From Hexactinellida sp. DTS-2022 (Eukaryota; Porifera; Hexactinellida), in contig JAPNXP010000012.1 in assembly GCA_028753945.1 (NCBI GenBank), forward strand, positions 3,596,001 through 3,660,000: 64,000 nt of DNA, given 5' to 3'. The notes beneath the pieces are model-generated. The model had not been told where the DNA came from. It saw nothing but the letters and a program-made list of their open reading frames with translations, and did not search any database. The stretch's first letter is position 1, and each line of letters begins with the position of its first letter. Positions 46,101 through 57,764 of this stretch are shown piece by piece. Made by a program: the position numbers and the translations under genes.

Positions 46101-49100
46101 TTGAGAACAGCATGATATTCTTTGAATTCCTATACATTATTAGTTGAATGGATTACAATTTAAAACACAATTGTTGTCAGTTTGTTTGTGCATTATTAAC
46201 AGGAAAGAAGATCATTTTATATGTTGTCAATAATCTATTGGTTTTATCCAGGGTTGCCAATCCAATCCAATCCAATCCAATCCAATCCAATCCAATCCAA
46301 TCCAATCCAATCCAATCCAATCCAATCCAATCCAATCCAATCCAATCCAATCGATAATCCAATCCAATCCAATCCAATCGATAATCCAATCCAATCGATG
46401 TAAATTTTGGCAATCGATATCGATAACCAATCCAATCGATGATATGATCTGACAATCCAATCCAATCGATAATCGATAAAAATCATCGATTATTTTTCGA
46501 TTATTTGTCGATATTCTATCTATTATTTGTCGATTTTCTCTAGAATATTTGTCGATTATTTGTAGATTTTATATCGATTATCAATCGATTATATTATTCA
46601 TCGATTATTTATCGATTGTGTGTAAATCATTTTAAATTATAGAATATAAATTCAGGGTTCTTTATCTTGTCTCCATGATTAAGAAATATGACACTACCCA
46701 GGCAAAAGTATTTGAACAACAATATTATGAATTTATACATTTAAGTTTAGAGCAGCATAATAACATCTATAGATGCTTCAATATGGATATTCACATAAAA
46801 AGACACCGTATATAAAGTATAAGCAAACAGCAAAAATTTTGAATTCACATTTTTATGGAGGTGTTTAACCCATTAGCTATAATTTTGTCAAGTTTTTCAT
46901 GCATATTCGTCCAAACAAATAATTATATTAATATTATTCGCATTACTCGTAAATCGAAAAAAATCGATAAAAAATCGATAATCGATAAAAATCCGTCGAT
47001 AATTATCCAATCGATGAAAACTTCGGGCAATCCAATCGATAATCCAATCGATACAAAATTCAGCAATCGATAATCGATAAGTTCTCTCAATTGGATTGGA
47101 TTGGCAACCCTGGTTTTATCACTAGTATATGCATTGGATGTACGCAAAAATTCTATACATCGTAATATTTTCAATTTTTGCTTGGTTGTGCTCTTTTGGC
47201 AGAAATAGACCTGTTTTGTAAAAATATGTCCGGCTGTAATAATATGTCCAGCTATTTATATGGACATATTTTTACAAAACCATGGATACTTTGTAAAAAT
47301 ATGTCCACTTACGATTAGAGTAAGAATCTCCGCATTTTAGTCTATTTTCTAGAGATATCACGTCCATTCTGGGTTTTGTAACAGCACAGATGTTGTGTTT
47401 ATTTACGGTCACTCATTTATTCAATTCCCGAATACAAGAATCAATGCTGTTTTTGATTATTCGTTAATACTTTAGGTATCTCTGGGTATCTTAGAAACTA
47501 AGTTGTCTAAATTGATTTATCTATATCTATATATTAAAAGCGGAATTGTTGTGTGTTTGTTTGTTTGTTTGGATGTTTGTCCATATTAATTGAAAATACC
47601 AACTATACCGGCTAGAAAGCTGAAATTTGGTATATATGTTAGGTAACTAAACGAGATTAGCAACTGATAATTATGCGGTTCATTAGCAATCAATCCCCGC
47701 TCACACGAGATATGCGCATTCACTAATTAGTAGATTATATATAGACTTACAACACCTAATTTACTAGTACTGCTATATCTAATCGTTATTATTCATAATT
47801 GTTCGTGTACATATATTTACTTATCAAACGTATAACTTGGGCACAACATATAGGAGTAGTTTGTCATAGCGACATGGGTCTATTGGTTTTCTAAGCGAAA
47901 TATTGTAAGTATGACATCACACGGTAACCTTTCCCTTAATAACTTTTGCAAATTTGACTCGGTTAGTATAAATTTTATATGAAAATAGACAACACATAAT
48001 GGAACACCTTTGTGAAAATTATCAATTTTACGAACTTATATAGCGAAGTTATTAGTTAAAATGTGTCCAATTATTTGTAGCATTATGTGGGTGATCTGAT
48101 TTGTTTGGTTAACAAGAATGCGCTTAGAGTAGTTAACTTCTCTGTAATAAGACTATCAATGGAATTACGTAATTTTAACCTAGGATTTCTACTTCTGCCT
48201 AACGATGAGATTTACAGTCAACATCCGGTAACTCGACTGCCCGTTAACTCGAACATTCGCTATCTCGAACGGATTTTTCATTCCCCTGAGGGTTCGAGTT
48301 ACCGGATGTTGACTGTATTATGTTAATTATTGCTATCAATTAAATTAAATAATTCACTAACCCAGCTCCTGCAAATTAATTGTTCATGGTGAGATGTATA
48401 AATGTTTATTACTATTAAATCTAATATTTTGCAACCCTGAATTTACCTCTGCATAATAATAGTTTAATGGTGAGAATAAGACCGCGAAGCGGTCTTATTC
48501 TCATCTTTAAACCATTATTATGCAGAGATTAAATCCCGAGTTGGTAAATTACTTTGCAATACAATTTACTGAAATAAATAAATAAATTGTGTATAATTTT
48601 ATTAATTTATCAACCACAGGTTTCAATTTATTTGAGCTAACAAGCTAACGTATTAATATATACTAGTCAATTGCCCGTCGCTTTGCTGACGTAATATAGA
48701 AATATTTTCATGATACATTTGATATCCATACTATTAAAAGAGTATTGTCTGTGTCTCAGCAGCCGATTGGTATGCCCCAGTGGTCGTAGAAAGTCGAGAC
48801 CGATACCAAAAGATGTGCAATGTTTACAAACATCGGAATTTTTTAAATTATAATTTCAAAATTTCACCACCTCTTTGAGATATGGTGACAAATGGTCTCG
48901 ATATTACAGTGATTCGCCTTTTCGAATAGTTTTTTTGTTTCGCATGCGCATATGTTACTCCCTATCTGAGACATTATCAGCTGCACGAACTTCGGGATTA
49001 AGGCGTGTTTTTCTTTTCAACATTTTATTGCGCCATAAAAGCTTTATGTCACACATTGCCTTAGGTTTTCGATGAGTTTCCCGGGTTTGTAAAAGGTTCC

Positions 49101-51309
49101 ATTGAATGTTTAACAAAATGATTTTTGTTTCCGAATGTGGTATTTATTCAAAAAATGAATGTCAACAATGCATATTAGGAGATAAATATTAGTGGTTGAA
49201 TTGGGCCAATCAAAATGCGATTTGAGATCGGTTGCGGACACACACACAGACACTGCTCTATTAATAGTATAGATTGCTGAACGAACTACCCTTAAGAATT
49301 ATTGAGCTATTAATTAACTAATAATTTATAACTAATGAGCAATGAGAATAACTTACATAACATAATTTCCCAAACAAATTACAGTAACTAATCACAACCC
49401 AAAATGAATTTTAGGCACGGGTTATTAAGTCATAGTCACTAAGTGTGTAATTCACTAGCCACAGGTGAACTCATTATTAATATTATTGCTTTTGGGGAGG
49501 GAAAGGCCGCAAATCGGCCGTTAATTGTATCGCGTAGTGCCTAACACGAACGAACAAAAGTCGCGAAGCGACTTTTGTAAGAGAGTGATCCGTCGCGAAG
49601 CTACCGAGACCGAAGGGCTCGTAATTGTAATATTCTGACAAATTCTGAAAAGTGTAATCTCTTATACAATAATTACGCAATAACACTGCTAATATTTAAG
49701 AGATCTGTTAACTAGTAAATAAATTCTGTAACCGTTAACCGATTAACCAAATCCTGGTTTGCACTGGCTGTTAGGTAGGTTCAACTGTAATTATAACAAG
49801 TCACAATTGAGCTAATTGTTTCTAATCTAGTGGACATTTGACTGTATTTGTAGGTTAACTAATACTACAGTCCAACTTCTTATTCTCGAAATAAAAATTT
49901 GTCCTACTCTCCCCGGTGCAGTGTTTGCAACTTTGCATTAACAAGAGTCATAGCATCTATACACTAAGGCAATGGCGCGCTTATAAATTTTGAATTAATA
50001 CTAGTTATAATTATCACTAGGGTTTGTCGGACATATTTTTACACCCGGACATATTTTTACAAAGTATCCATGGTTTTGTAAATAAGTGTCCATATAAATA
50101 GCTGGACATATTTTTACAAAGTATCCATGGTTTTGTAAATAAGTGTCCATATAAATAGCTGGACATATTTTTACAGCCGGACATATTTTTACGAAACAGA
50201 CCTGTTGATTTGGACCAATTTATGACAGAGTGCTTCAATTAACAAATTTATCAGTCACAACCATATTGATTACAACTAATATTCAATAAACCTGAACATA
50301 ACAATATTACATTACATATTCGCTTACTTTCAATTACCAAATTGCATTCTATAACAACCGCACATCAATGGTGTTACCATTGATGTATTCAATTCCTATC
50401 TGACTTGTTATACAAATTGTAATTGGACATTCCATATAGTTAAACTAGTATATTACATCAATGAGTTTACACTATTAGTAATTAATAATGATCACCTATC
50501 TTAGCTTCCAAAAAAATAATCAACTGAATTTATATATTTACCTTGCTAGTAAATTCTTTGCCCTGATCATGTTGAATGATTGTCGGAATACCATAGATCA
50601 GATAAATTTCCGAAAGAGCATCAGTAACTGATTTAGTAGTTTTCGAAAATAGTACTCTTGCGGCAACAAATTTGCTTAAATAACATACTACTACTAATAA
50701 ATGTTTATGGCCTTGAGAGTTTACTGGTAAATCGGTGACCAAATCCATTCCAATATGGTACCAGGGTGTTTTGGGCGGGGGGATGGGTTTCAGTTTACGC
50801 TGCGGATGCGAAAGAAGCGATGCATTCATTTGACATTGGTTACAACTTTGAACCTAAAATTTGAAAATAAATTCTGTATTAATTAATTAATTATTGGTTG
50901 TTAAAACGAAAGTTTACTTACATAATCGCGAATGTGTTTATGCATGCCCTTCCATCGATATTTGGACTGTACCATTTCTGTCGTGTGATTGATGCCAGAA
51001 TGCTCTGGGTCGTGGTATAACCTGAGTATTTCGGGAACTTCATCTTTAGTGGGATACAACAGTCGTACTGTATTTTTGTTTTTTAGTGAATAAATCTTTC
51101 GAAATAAATAAACAATATTAAATTTTACTGAATATTCATCAGTAAATAATATTGCAAACCTTATAAAGATGACCATCTTCATCTAATTGAAACGTTGAGG
51201 CGATGTTTCTGTAGTTAAGCCTTGAAAACTTCGTCGATGAATATAATTGACAAGGTAATGTGTTCGTTGTCAAATAATTTAAAATATCCTTGTAATCAGA
51301 GAGTTCCAT
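43111..51309 (-). CDS. Integrase-like transposase fused to OTU protease (11 exons)
   Basis: Exons (minus strand): 51309-51160, 51095-50922, 50853-50542, 46129-46023, 45938-45594, 45336-45132, 45069-44977, 44589-44512, 44222-44082, 44001-43888, 43831-43111. All introns are GT-AG and all phases match; total about 812 aa. Exon 1 starts MELSDYKDILNYL. H2C2 zinc finger: YHDPEHSGINH (exon 2) and CNQC (exon 3). DDE core: IGMDLVTDLP and QHDQGKEF (exon 3), PQGNGLVEAHN (exon 4), with exactly 35 residues between Asp and Glu. STGYSAFQLMYGR (exon 5) and YKGPFQV (exon 6) match the GPY/F tail. Exon 11 holds an OTU domain: EPDGNCFFRAIS (Asp, Cys) and NVDDHFEPV (His). One frame change lies in the OTU region near 43500. 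Resembles Ginger1/KRBA2-type proteins; no reverse transcriptase is present. Intron 1 uses a weak GTTTGC donor. Intron 3 (4.4 kb) carries the large insertions. Confidence 0.82.
45374..45560. mobile_element. TA-inserting MITE in intron 5 of the integrase-OTU gene
   Basis: Ends CAGTGGAGCCTCCCATAACG and TTCAGAGGCTCTACTG, TA both sides. Internal AACCTCTAAATAACGGACAA copies. Pogo/Tigger-like. Confidence 0.88.
46249..47112. mobile_element. hAT-type MITE with expanded (TCCAA)n array
   Basis: Ends CAGGGTTGCCAATCCAATCC and GGATTGGATTGGCAACCCTG; perfect 8-bp duplication GTTTTATC at 46241-46248 and 47113-47120. About 20 uninterrupted TCCAA pentamers follow the left end, then ATCGATAATCC variants on both sides. 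Long frames of SNPIQ or GLDWI repeats are microsatellite translations, not proteins. Confidence 0.92.
48215..48315. mobile_element. 101-bp TA-inserting MITE
   Basis: Ends CAGTCAACATCCGGTAACTC and its near complement, TA both sides. Almost wholly palindromic with GAACATTCG/CGAACGG in the middle. Pogo/mariner-like. Confidence 0.9.
48728..49270. mobile_element. TIR element with ATACTATTAAAAGAG ends
   Basis: Left ATACTATTAAAAGAGTATTG followed by TCTGTGT; right ACACAGACACTGCTC then TATTAATAGTAT. About 540 bp, no coding capacity, class uncertain. Confidence 0.6.
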
Positions 51310-53799
51310 TGTAAACGGATTATAAAATACAATACCATAATTAAATTAATTAATATGTTATATAAAGTTTATACTGTATAACAATATACTAAACCCAAAT
51401 GATAAACAATGGACGAAAAAGTTTTTTCCTAATAATGTTTTAGGAGGTAAGAATTTCATAGCAAAAGTGTGTCCATGGTCCTTGTATGTAAAGTAGTAGA
51501 AATCTCATGGTAGTAGAAATCTCATACAACAGCACAAACATTTTGGCAATTTCAAATACAGTTACTAAGCATAATTTGAAATATGTAGTCTTTCCAGAAA
51601 TTTCCGGAAATTTCCATAGAAAACAAAATTTTGGGAAATTTTACAACACTAGTAATAATAACCAAGGCAGTAAGATTAGAACTGGGCCACTATACTATAG
51701 TGTAGTCGGCACAGTAATAAAAAATCCAAAATTGCAGCCTGTGCCGACGCATGTTCCTTTGGTGGCACTATATTTTGTTGGTTGTTTATTGATAGTGTCT
51801 CCAAAGGAACATGCTGTCGGCGCAGGCAGCAATTTTGGATTTTTTTTCGCCAAGTCATCATCACTATGAAGGTGTTAAATTATTTCAGAAGGTGTTTCAA
51901 AAGGCAATGACCCTTAGTGAGTTGTAAGTTTCGTTTTAGCTCACTTTATTTCAAAGATATTCAAGTTTCAGTAGAATATAATAATTGCTGAGTCAGCATT
52001 TTTCAGGTGCGTGTTGGGTGATCACCCAACACCAACCAACCCATTCGATATATATAATTCGCAAAATTGTAAAATACATTTTTTGACGATGTCATCATCA
52101 CCTCAAGGTGTCAAAACCCATTTGTAGAGGTGTTACGTGGCATAAGGATCAATTGATAAATTTGAAATTTGTTTCTATCTTCTATAATCTCTGAGATTAA
52201 TGATATTTAATTAATTAGTATAAATAATCATTAATATTATTCATAATATAACACCAATTTCAATGTCAACTTACAATAATTAAATTAAATTATTTTGCCA
52301 TAAATAGTAAATTAATTAATTTGGCTATCAAATTTCAATTCCGCACACTCGATAACCCCAATAATCTAATTGGAACAGTCTCTATAAGTTAAAGACAGAG
52401 CGATTAATTATGTCAGTGTATCCATTGTGCAGAATATTCACGCAGAAGTATATAATCACATAATCTGTTGTTGTTATGGAATGTAAAATCTTAGTTTTCA
52501 ATTATAAACAATAGTGTAAGATTTAACAAGTTTAATCAATATATTTATTACAAGTTGAAACAATGGAAGTAGATTTAACAGTTTACAGAAACTGAAGTGT
52601 GAGTAAACAAAGAAATTTATACCCCGATTTGTGGCATAAACTAACGTAAAGTTGAATATTTTTTATTTTCCAAAAGGTGTAGAATTAAATTAGCTATCCA
52701 ATATGAAAATTTTATCAAATTCACAAGGTATGATTTCATGTAATAGCCATAATTAGTTTAAATAGGTGTTAAAATTATTTGATCAAAAATCGTAACCCCA
52801 GGTGCAAATTAGACGGTCACTCCGAACCTACATGCCAAGTTTCAGCCCATCAACTATAAAGCTCTGGCCAGGGCACCGTCTACGGAGAAAAAAAAAAAAA
52901 TTGCATCCTGTGCCGACGCATGTTCCTTTGGTGGCAGTATACGTATTTTGTTGGTTGTTTATTGATAGTGCCTCCAAAGGAACATGCTGTAGGCACAGGC
53001 TGCAATTTTGGATTTTTTTTCGCCAAGTCATAATCGCCTCAAAGTGTCAAGAACCATTTGTTAATTGGTCCGAGTCACAAGGAACGGTTGATTAATTTAA
53101 AGTTTGCTTCTATCATATACCATGTTGAATTAAATGCCATTCATTCATTAGGTATTGATAATAAATTATATTATTAGTTATTTATTTTAGCAATGTTATC
53201 CATGGTTGGTTGAGTTGAGTCAACAAATTCCTTATATTATATTATTTAATTTAATCAATTGTATAGTAATACTAAAATTAAATAGAAGCCAGCTGGAATT
53301 TATAAGTTAAATCAATATAATTATCGCAAGTTGAATCACTAGAGTAGGATTTAACAAGTTAAATCAATATAATTATTACAAGTTGAAACAATAGAATTAG
53401 ATTTAACACTTTACTGAAATTGAAGTGTCAGTAAACAAAGAAATTTCAACCCCCATTTATGGCAGAAATTGACCCCTTTATTGAAATATTTTTTCTCCCA
53501 TCAGACGCAGAATTTTATGGCGAATCCAAATGTGAGATAAAATTTGGGGGTTTAGTAAAACATATTTTGAGTTATGGACCAGACAAATTTTGAAAGGTGT
53601 TAAAGATGTGTCAAAAATTTGTTAATCAAAAATCGTAACCCCAGGTGCAAATTAGACGGTCCCATCGCACCTACATGCCAAGTTTCAGCCCATCAACTAT
53701 AAAGCTCAGGCCAGGGCACCGTCTACGGAGAAAAAATAATAATAAAGGCAGTGATTCCAATACTGGGCCACTATACTATAGTATAGTCGGCACAGTAAA

Positions 53800-53917
53800 A
53801 ATCCAAAATTGCAGCCTGTGCCGAAGCATGTTCCTTTGGTGGCACTATATTTTGGTGGTGGTTTATTGATAGTGCCTCCAAAGGAACATGCTGTCGGCAC
53901 TAGCTGCAATTTTGGAT
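53800..53917. repeat. Representative hairpin module (21 copies in window)
   Basis: Left arm AATCCAAAATTGCAGCCTGT then GCCGA.GCATGTTCCTTTGGTGGCACTAT; the right arm is its near-perfect complement from ATAGTGCCTCCAAAGGAAC to GCAATTTTGGATT; arms ~48 nt, loop ~20 nt (TTTGGTGGTGG or TTTTGTTGGTTG then TTTATTG). Asymmetries are shared by most copies (GGTGGC versus GCCTCC; GACGCATG versus CATGCTGTC), so they were in the progenitor. An RNA from either strand would fold into a long hairpin. Confidence 0.9.
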
Positions 53918-56900
53918 TTTTTTTCGCCAAGTCATCATCACTATGAAGGTGTTAAATTATTTCAGAAAGGTGTTTCAGTATGCAACGACCCTTAGAGTGG
54001 TGGAAGTTTCCATTTAGCTCACTTCATTTGAGAGATATTCAAGTTTCAGTATAATATAATAAGTGATGAGTCAGCATTTTTATGTGCGTGTTGGGTGATC
54101 ACCCAACACCAACCAACCCACTCGCAAAATAGAATTCATAAAATTGTAAAACACATTATTTTTAACGATGTCATCATCGCCTTAAGGTGTCAGGACCCAT
54201 TTGTATAGGTGGTACCTGGCATAAGGACCAATTGATAAATTGAAAGTTTGTTTCTATCTTGTATCATCTCTGAGATTAATGAAATTTACCCAATTAGTAT
54301 AAATATTTAATTAATAAATTAATAATTTAACACCATTATTATGTACAGCAAAATAAATAAAGTTCAATTATTTGCACTTATTATTAATTTAAATCGAATT
54401 TCACTATCATATTTGAATTCAGCGCACTCGATAACCCCAATAATCCAATTGGAAAATTCTATAAGTTAAATACAAAAGGAATTAATTATAATAAATTACA
54501 TCAGTACATTAATTGTGCAAAAAGAATATTCTCGCCGAAATAAATATAATCACTTAATCTGTCGTTGTTGTGGAATGTAAAATCTTAACGGTTCTATCAT
54601 AAACCATCTTTAGTTTAATGCCATTCATTCATTACTAATTGATAATAAATGAAATTATTAGTTATGTATTTTAGCAATGTTATCCAAGGTGAGTTGAGTA
54701 AAGTCAACAAATTCCTTATATAAATAAATTTAATTTAATCCATTGTATAGTAATGCTACAATTAAATAGAAGCCAGCTGGAATTTATAAGTTGAATCAAT
54801 ATAATTATCGCAAGTTGAATCACTAGAGTAGGATTTAACAAGTTAAATCAATATAATTATTACAAGTTGAAACAATAGAATTAGATTTAACACTTTACTG
54901 AAATTGAAGTGCGAGTAAACAAAGAAATTTCAACCCCCATTTATGGCAGAAATTAAACCATTTATTGAAAATTTTCTTCACCAATCAGACGCAGAATTTT
55001 ATGGTGAATCAAAATATGAAATAAAATTTGGGGGTTTAGTAAAACAATTTTTGAGTTATGGACCAGACAAATTTTGAAAGGTGTTAAAGATGTGTCCAAA
55101 ATTTGTTAATCAAAAATCGTTACCCCAGGTGCAAATTAGACGGTCCCATCGCACCTACATGCAAAGTTTAAGCCCATCAACTATAAAGCTCTGGCCAGGG
55201 CACCGTCGACGGAGAAATAAAAAATAAAAAAAATCCAAAATTGCACCCTGTGCCGACGCATGTTCCTTTGGTGGCACTATATTTTGTTGGTTGTTTATTG
55301 ATAGTGCCTCCAAAGGAACATGCTGTCGGCGCAGGCTGCAATTTTGGATTTTTTTTCGCCAAGTCATCAACGCCCAAGGTGTGAAGAAGCATTTGTTAAT
55401 TGGTCCGAGTCACAAGGAACGGTAGATAAATTTGAAGTTTGTTTCTATCTTAAACCATCTTGAGTTTGATGCCATTCATTCATTATGTATTGATAATAAA
55501 TAATATTATTAGTTATTTATCTTAGCATTGTTATCCACGGTTGAGTTGAATTAAGTCAACAAATTCCTTATATTATATTATTTTATTTAATCCATTGTAT
55601 GGTAAATTAAATAGAAGCCAGCTGCAATTTATAAGTTAAATCAATTTAATTATCGCAAGTTGAATAAATAGAGTAAGATTTAACAAGTTAAATCTATATA
55701 ATTATTACAAGTTGAAACAATGGAATTAGATTTAACAGTTATACTGAAACTGAAGTGTGAGTAAACAAAGAAATTTCAACCCCCATTTATGGCAGAAATA
55801 AAACTTCTTTATTGAAAGTTTTCTTCTCCCATCAGACGCGGAATTTTATGGTGAATCCAAATGTGAAATAAAATTTGGGGGTTTAGTAAAACATATTTTG
55901 TGTTATGGACCAGCCAAATTTTGAAAGGTGTTAAAGATGTGTCAAAAATTTCTTAATCAAAAATCGTTACCCCAGGTGCAAATTAGACGGTCCCATCGCA
56001 CCTACATGCAAAGTTTAAGCCCATCAACTATAAAGCTCTGGCCAGGGCACCGTCTACGGAGAAAAAATAATAAAAATAATAAAAATAAAAAATCCAAAAT
56101 TGCAGCCTGTGCCGACGCATGTTCCTTTGGTGGCACTATATTTTGGTGGTGGTTTATTGATAGTGCCTCCAATGGAACATGCTGTCGGCACAGGCTGCAA
56201 TTTTGGATTTTTTTCCGCCATGTCATCATCACTATGAAGGTGTTAACTATTTCAGAAAAGTGATTCAAAAGGCAACGAACCTTAGTGAGTTGGAAGTTTC
56301 GTTTTAGCTCACTTCATTTGAGAGATATTCAAGTTTCAGTAGAATATAATATGTGCTGAGTCAGCATTTTTAGGTGCCGTTTGGGTTTTCACCCAACTCC
56401 AACCAACCCATGCGAATTATTTAATTCACAAAATTGTAAAATACATTTTTTTGACGATGTCATAATCATCTCAAGGTGTCAAGACCCACTTGTATAGGTG
56501 GCATAAAGGATCCGGCATAAGGACCAATTGATAAATTGAAAGATTGTTTCTATCTTGTATCATCTCTGAGATTAATGAAATTTAGCTAATTAGTATAAAT
56601 ATTTAATTAATTTATTAATTATTTAACACCATTATTATATACAGCAAAATAAATTAAGTTCATTTATTTGCAATTATTATTAATTTAAATTGAATTTCAC
56701 TATAATATTTGAATTCCACGCACTCGATAACCCCAATAATCTATTTTGAACCATCTCTATACGGTAAACACAGAGCGAATTAATTAGAATTAAATATGTC
56801 AGTACATTAATTGTGCAAGAATATTCTCGCCGAAATAAATATAATCACTTAATCTGTCGTTGTTGTGGTATGTAAATCTTAACGGTTCTATCATAAACCA

Positions 56901-57531
56901 TCTTTAGTTTAATGCCATTCATTCATTATGTATTGATAATAAATTATATTATTAGTTATTTATTTTAGCAATGTTATCCATGGTTGGTTGAGTTGAGTCA
57001 ACAAATTCCTTATATAAATTAATTTCATTTAATCCATTGTATAGTAATGCTACAATTAAATAGAAGCCAGCTGGAATTTATAAGTTAAATCAATTTAATT
57101 ATCGCAAGTTGAATCACTAGAGTAGGATTTAACAAGTTAAATCAATATAATTATTACAAGTTGAAACAATGGAATTAGATTTCACAGTTTTATTGAAACT
57201 GAAGTGTGAGTAGACAAAGAAATTTCAACCCCCATTTATGGCAGAAATAAAACTCTTTATTGAAAGTTTTCTTCTCCCATCAGACGCAGAATTTTATGGT
57301 GAATCCAAATGTGAAATAAAATTTGGGGGTTTAGTAAAACATATTTTGTGTTATGGACCAGACAAATTTTGAAAGGTGTTAAAGATGTGTCAAAAATTTG
57401 TTAATCAAAAATCGTAACCCCAGGTGCAAATTAGACGGTCCCATCGCACCTACATGCCAAGTTTCAGCCCATCAACTATAAAGCTCAGGCCAGGGCACCG
57501 TCTACGGAGAAAAAATAATAAAAATAATAAA

Positions 57532-57764
57532 GGCAGTGATTCTAATACTGGGCCACTATACTATAGTATAGTCGGCACAGTAATAAAGGCAGTGATTCTA
57601 ATACTGGGCCACTATACTATAGTATAGTCGGCACAGTAATAAAGGCAGTGATTCCAATACTGGGCCACTATACTATAGTATAGTCGGCACAGTAATAGAA
57701 ATAATAATAAAGGCAGTGATTCCAATACTGGGCCACTATACTATAGTATAGTCGGCACAGTAAA
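57532..57764 (+). repeat. Representative 55-bp monomer array, four copies
   Basis: Four copies of AGGCAGTGATTCTAATACTG / GGCCACTATACTATAGTATAG / TCGGCACAGTAAT. The outer half forms an imperfect 33-nt palindrome, CTGGGCCACTATACTA facing TAGTATAGTCGGCACAG. Spacers vary by units of AAT. The CTGTGCCGAC motif is also the core of the hairpin module next door. Confidence 0.9.

Larger units (their letters stand above)
47515..49630 (+). mobile_element. Second member of the TTGTTGTGTG ... GCGAAGCG family
   Basis: Opening AGCGGAATTGTTGTGTGTTT and GAAAGCTGAAATTTGGTATA; closing block 49489-49625 nearly identical to 27420-27545 (AAAAGTCGCGAAGCGACTTT, GAGACCGAAGGGCTCGTA). A palindrome GAATAAGACCGCGAAGCGGT at about 48476 reuses the motif. 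Two MITEs are nested inside. No coding sequence recognised in ~2 kb. Confidence 0.55.
47212..50198. mobile_element. TIR element with GGACATATTTTTACA subterminal array, 3 kb
   Basis: Ends TGTTTTGTAAAAATATGTCC and, in reverse complement, TGTTTCGTAAAAATATGTCC; flanks GACC on both sides (47208-47211, 50199-50202), extendable to 8 bp if the ends are drawn differently. Several copies of the ATATGTCC/GGACATAT motif with GTATCCATGG spacers at both ends. The interior carries other repeats (47515-49630) but no transposase, so this is non-autonomous. Located in intron 3 of the integrase-OTU gene. Confidence 0.82.
42026..51651 (-). mobile_element. Ginger-like DNA transposon with integrase-OTU gene
   Basis: Imperfect terminal inverted repeats of roughly 250-280 bp. 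Left begins TAGTGTTGTAACGTCGG and right, in reverse complement, TAGTGTTGTAAAATTTCCC. Both contain GGAAATTTCC tracts and the shared block ACATACAAGGACCATGGAC. An 8-bp repeat GTAATAAT flanks it (42018-42025, 51652-51659). If the end is instead taken as TGTTG, as in Ginger1 elements (TGTNR), the 4-bp flanks are TTAG/CTAG with one mismatch; the site is (AAT)-rich, so the choice is open. It holds one minus-strand spliced gene and nested insertions (45374-45560, 46249-47112, 47212-50198). It landed in a 55-bp monomer array. Confidence 0.82.

Noticed and set aside
46177-46486. Frames of repeated GLDWI or SNPIQ
   Set aside because: Translation of the (TCCAA)n microsatellite in all frames.
42026-51651. 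Polinton/Maverick interpretation of the 9.6-kb element
   Set aside because: Termini can be read as AG...CT and an integrase is present, but no polymerase B, packaging ATPase, protease or capsid gene is seen and no clean 6-bp duplication exists.
57532-57764. Regularly spaced palindromic repeats resembling a CRISPR array
   Set aside because: Spacers are short (AAT)n runs and monomer parts, not unique sequences, there are no cas genes, and the genome is eukaryotic.
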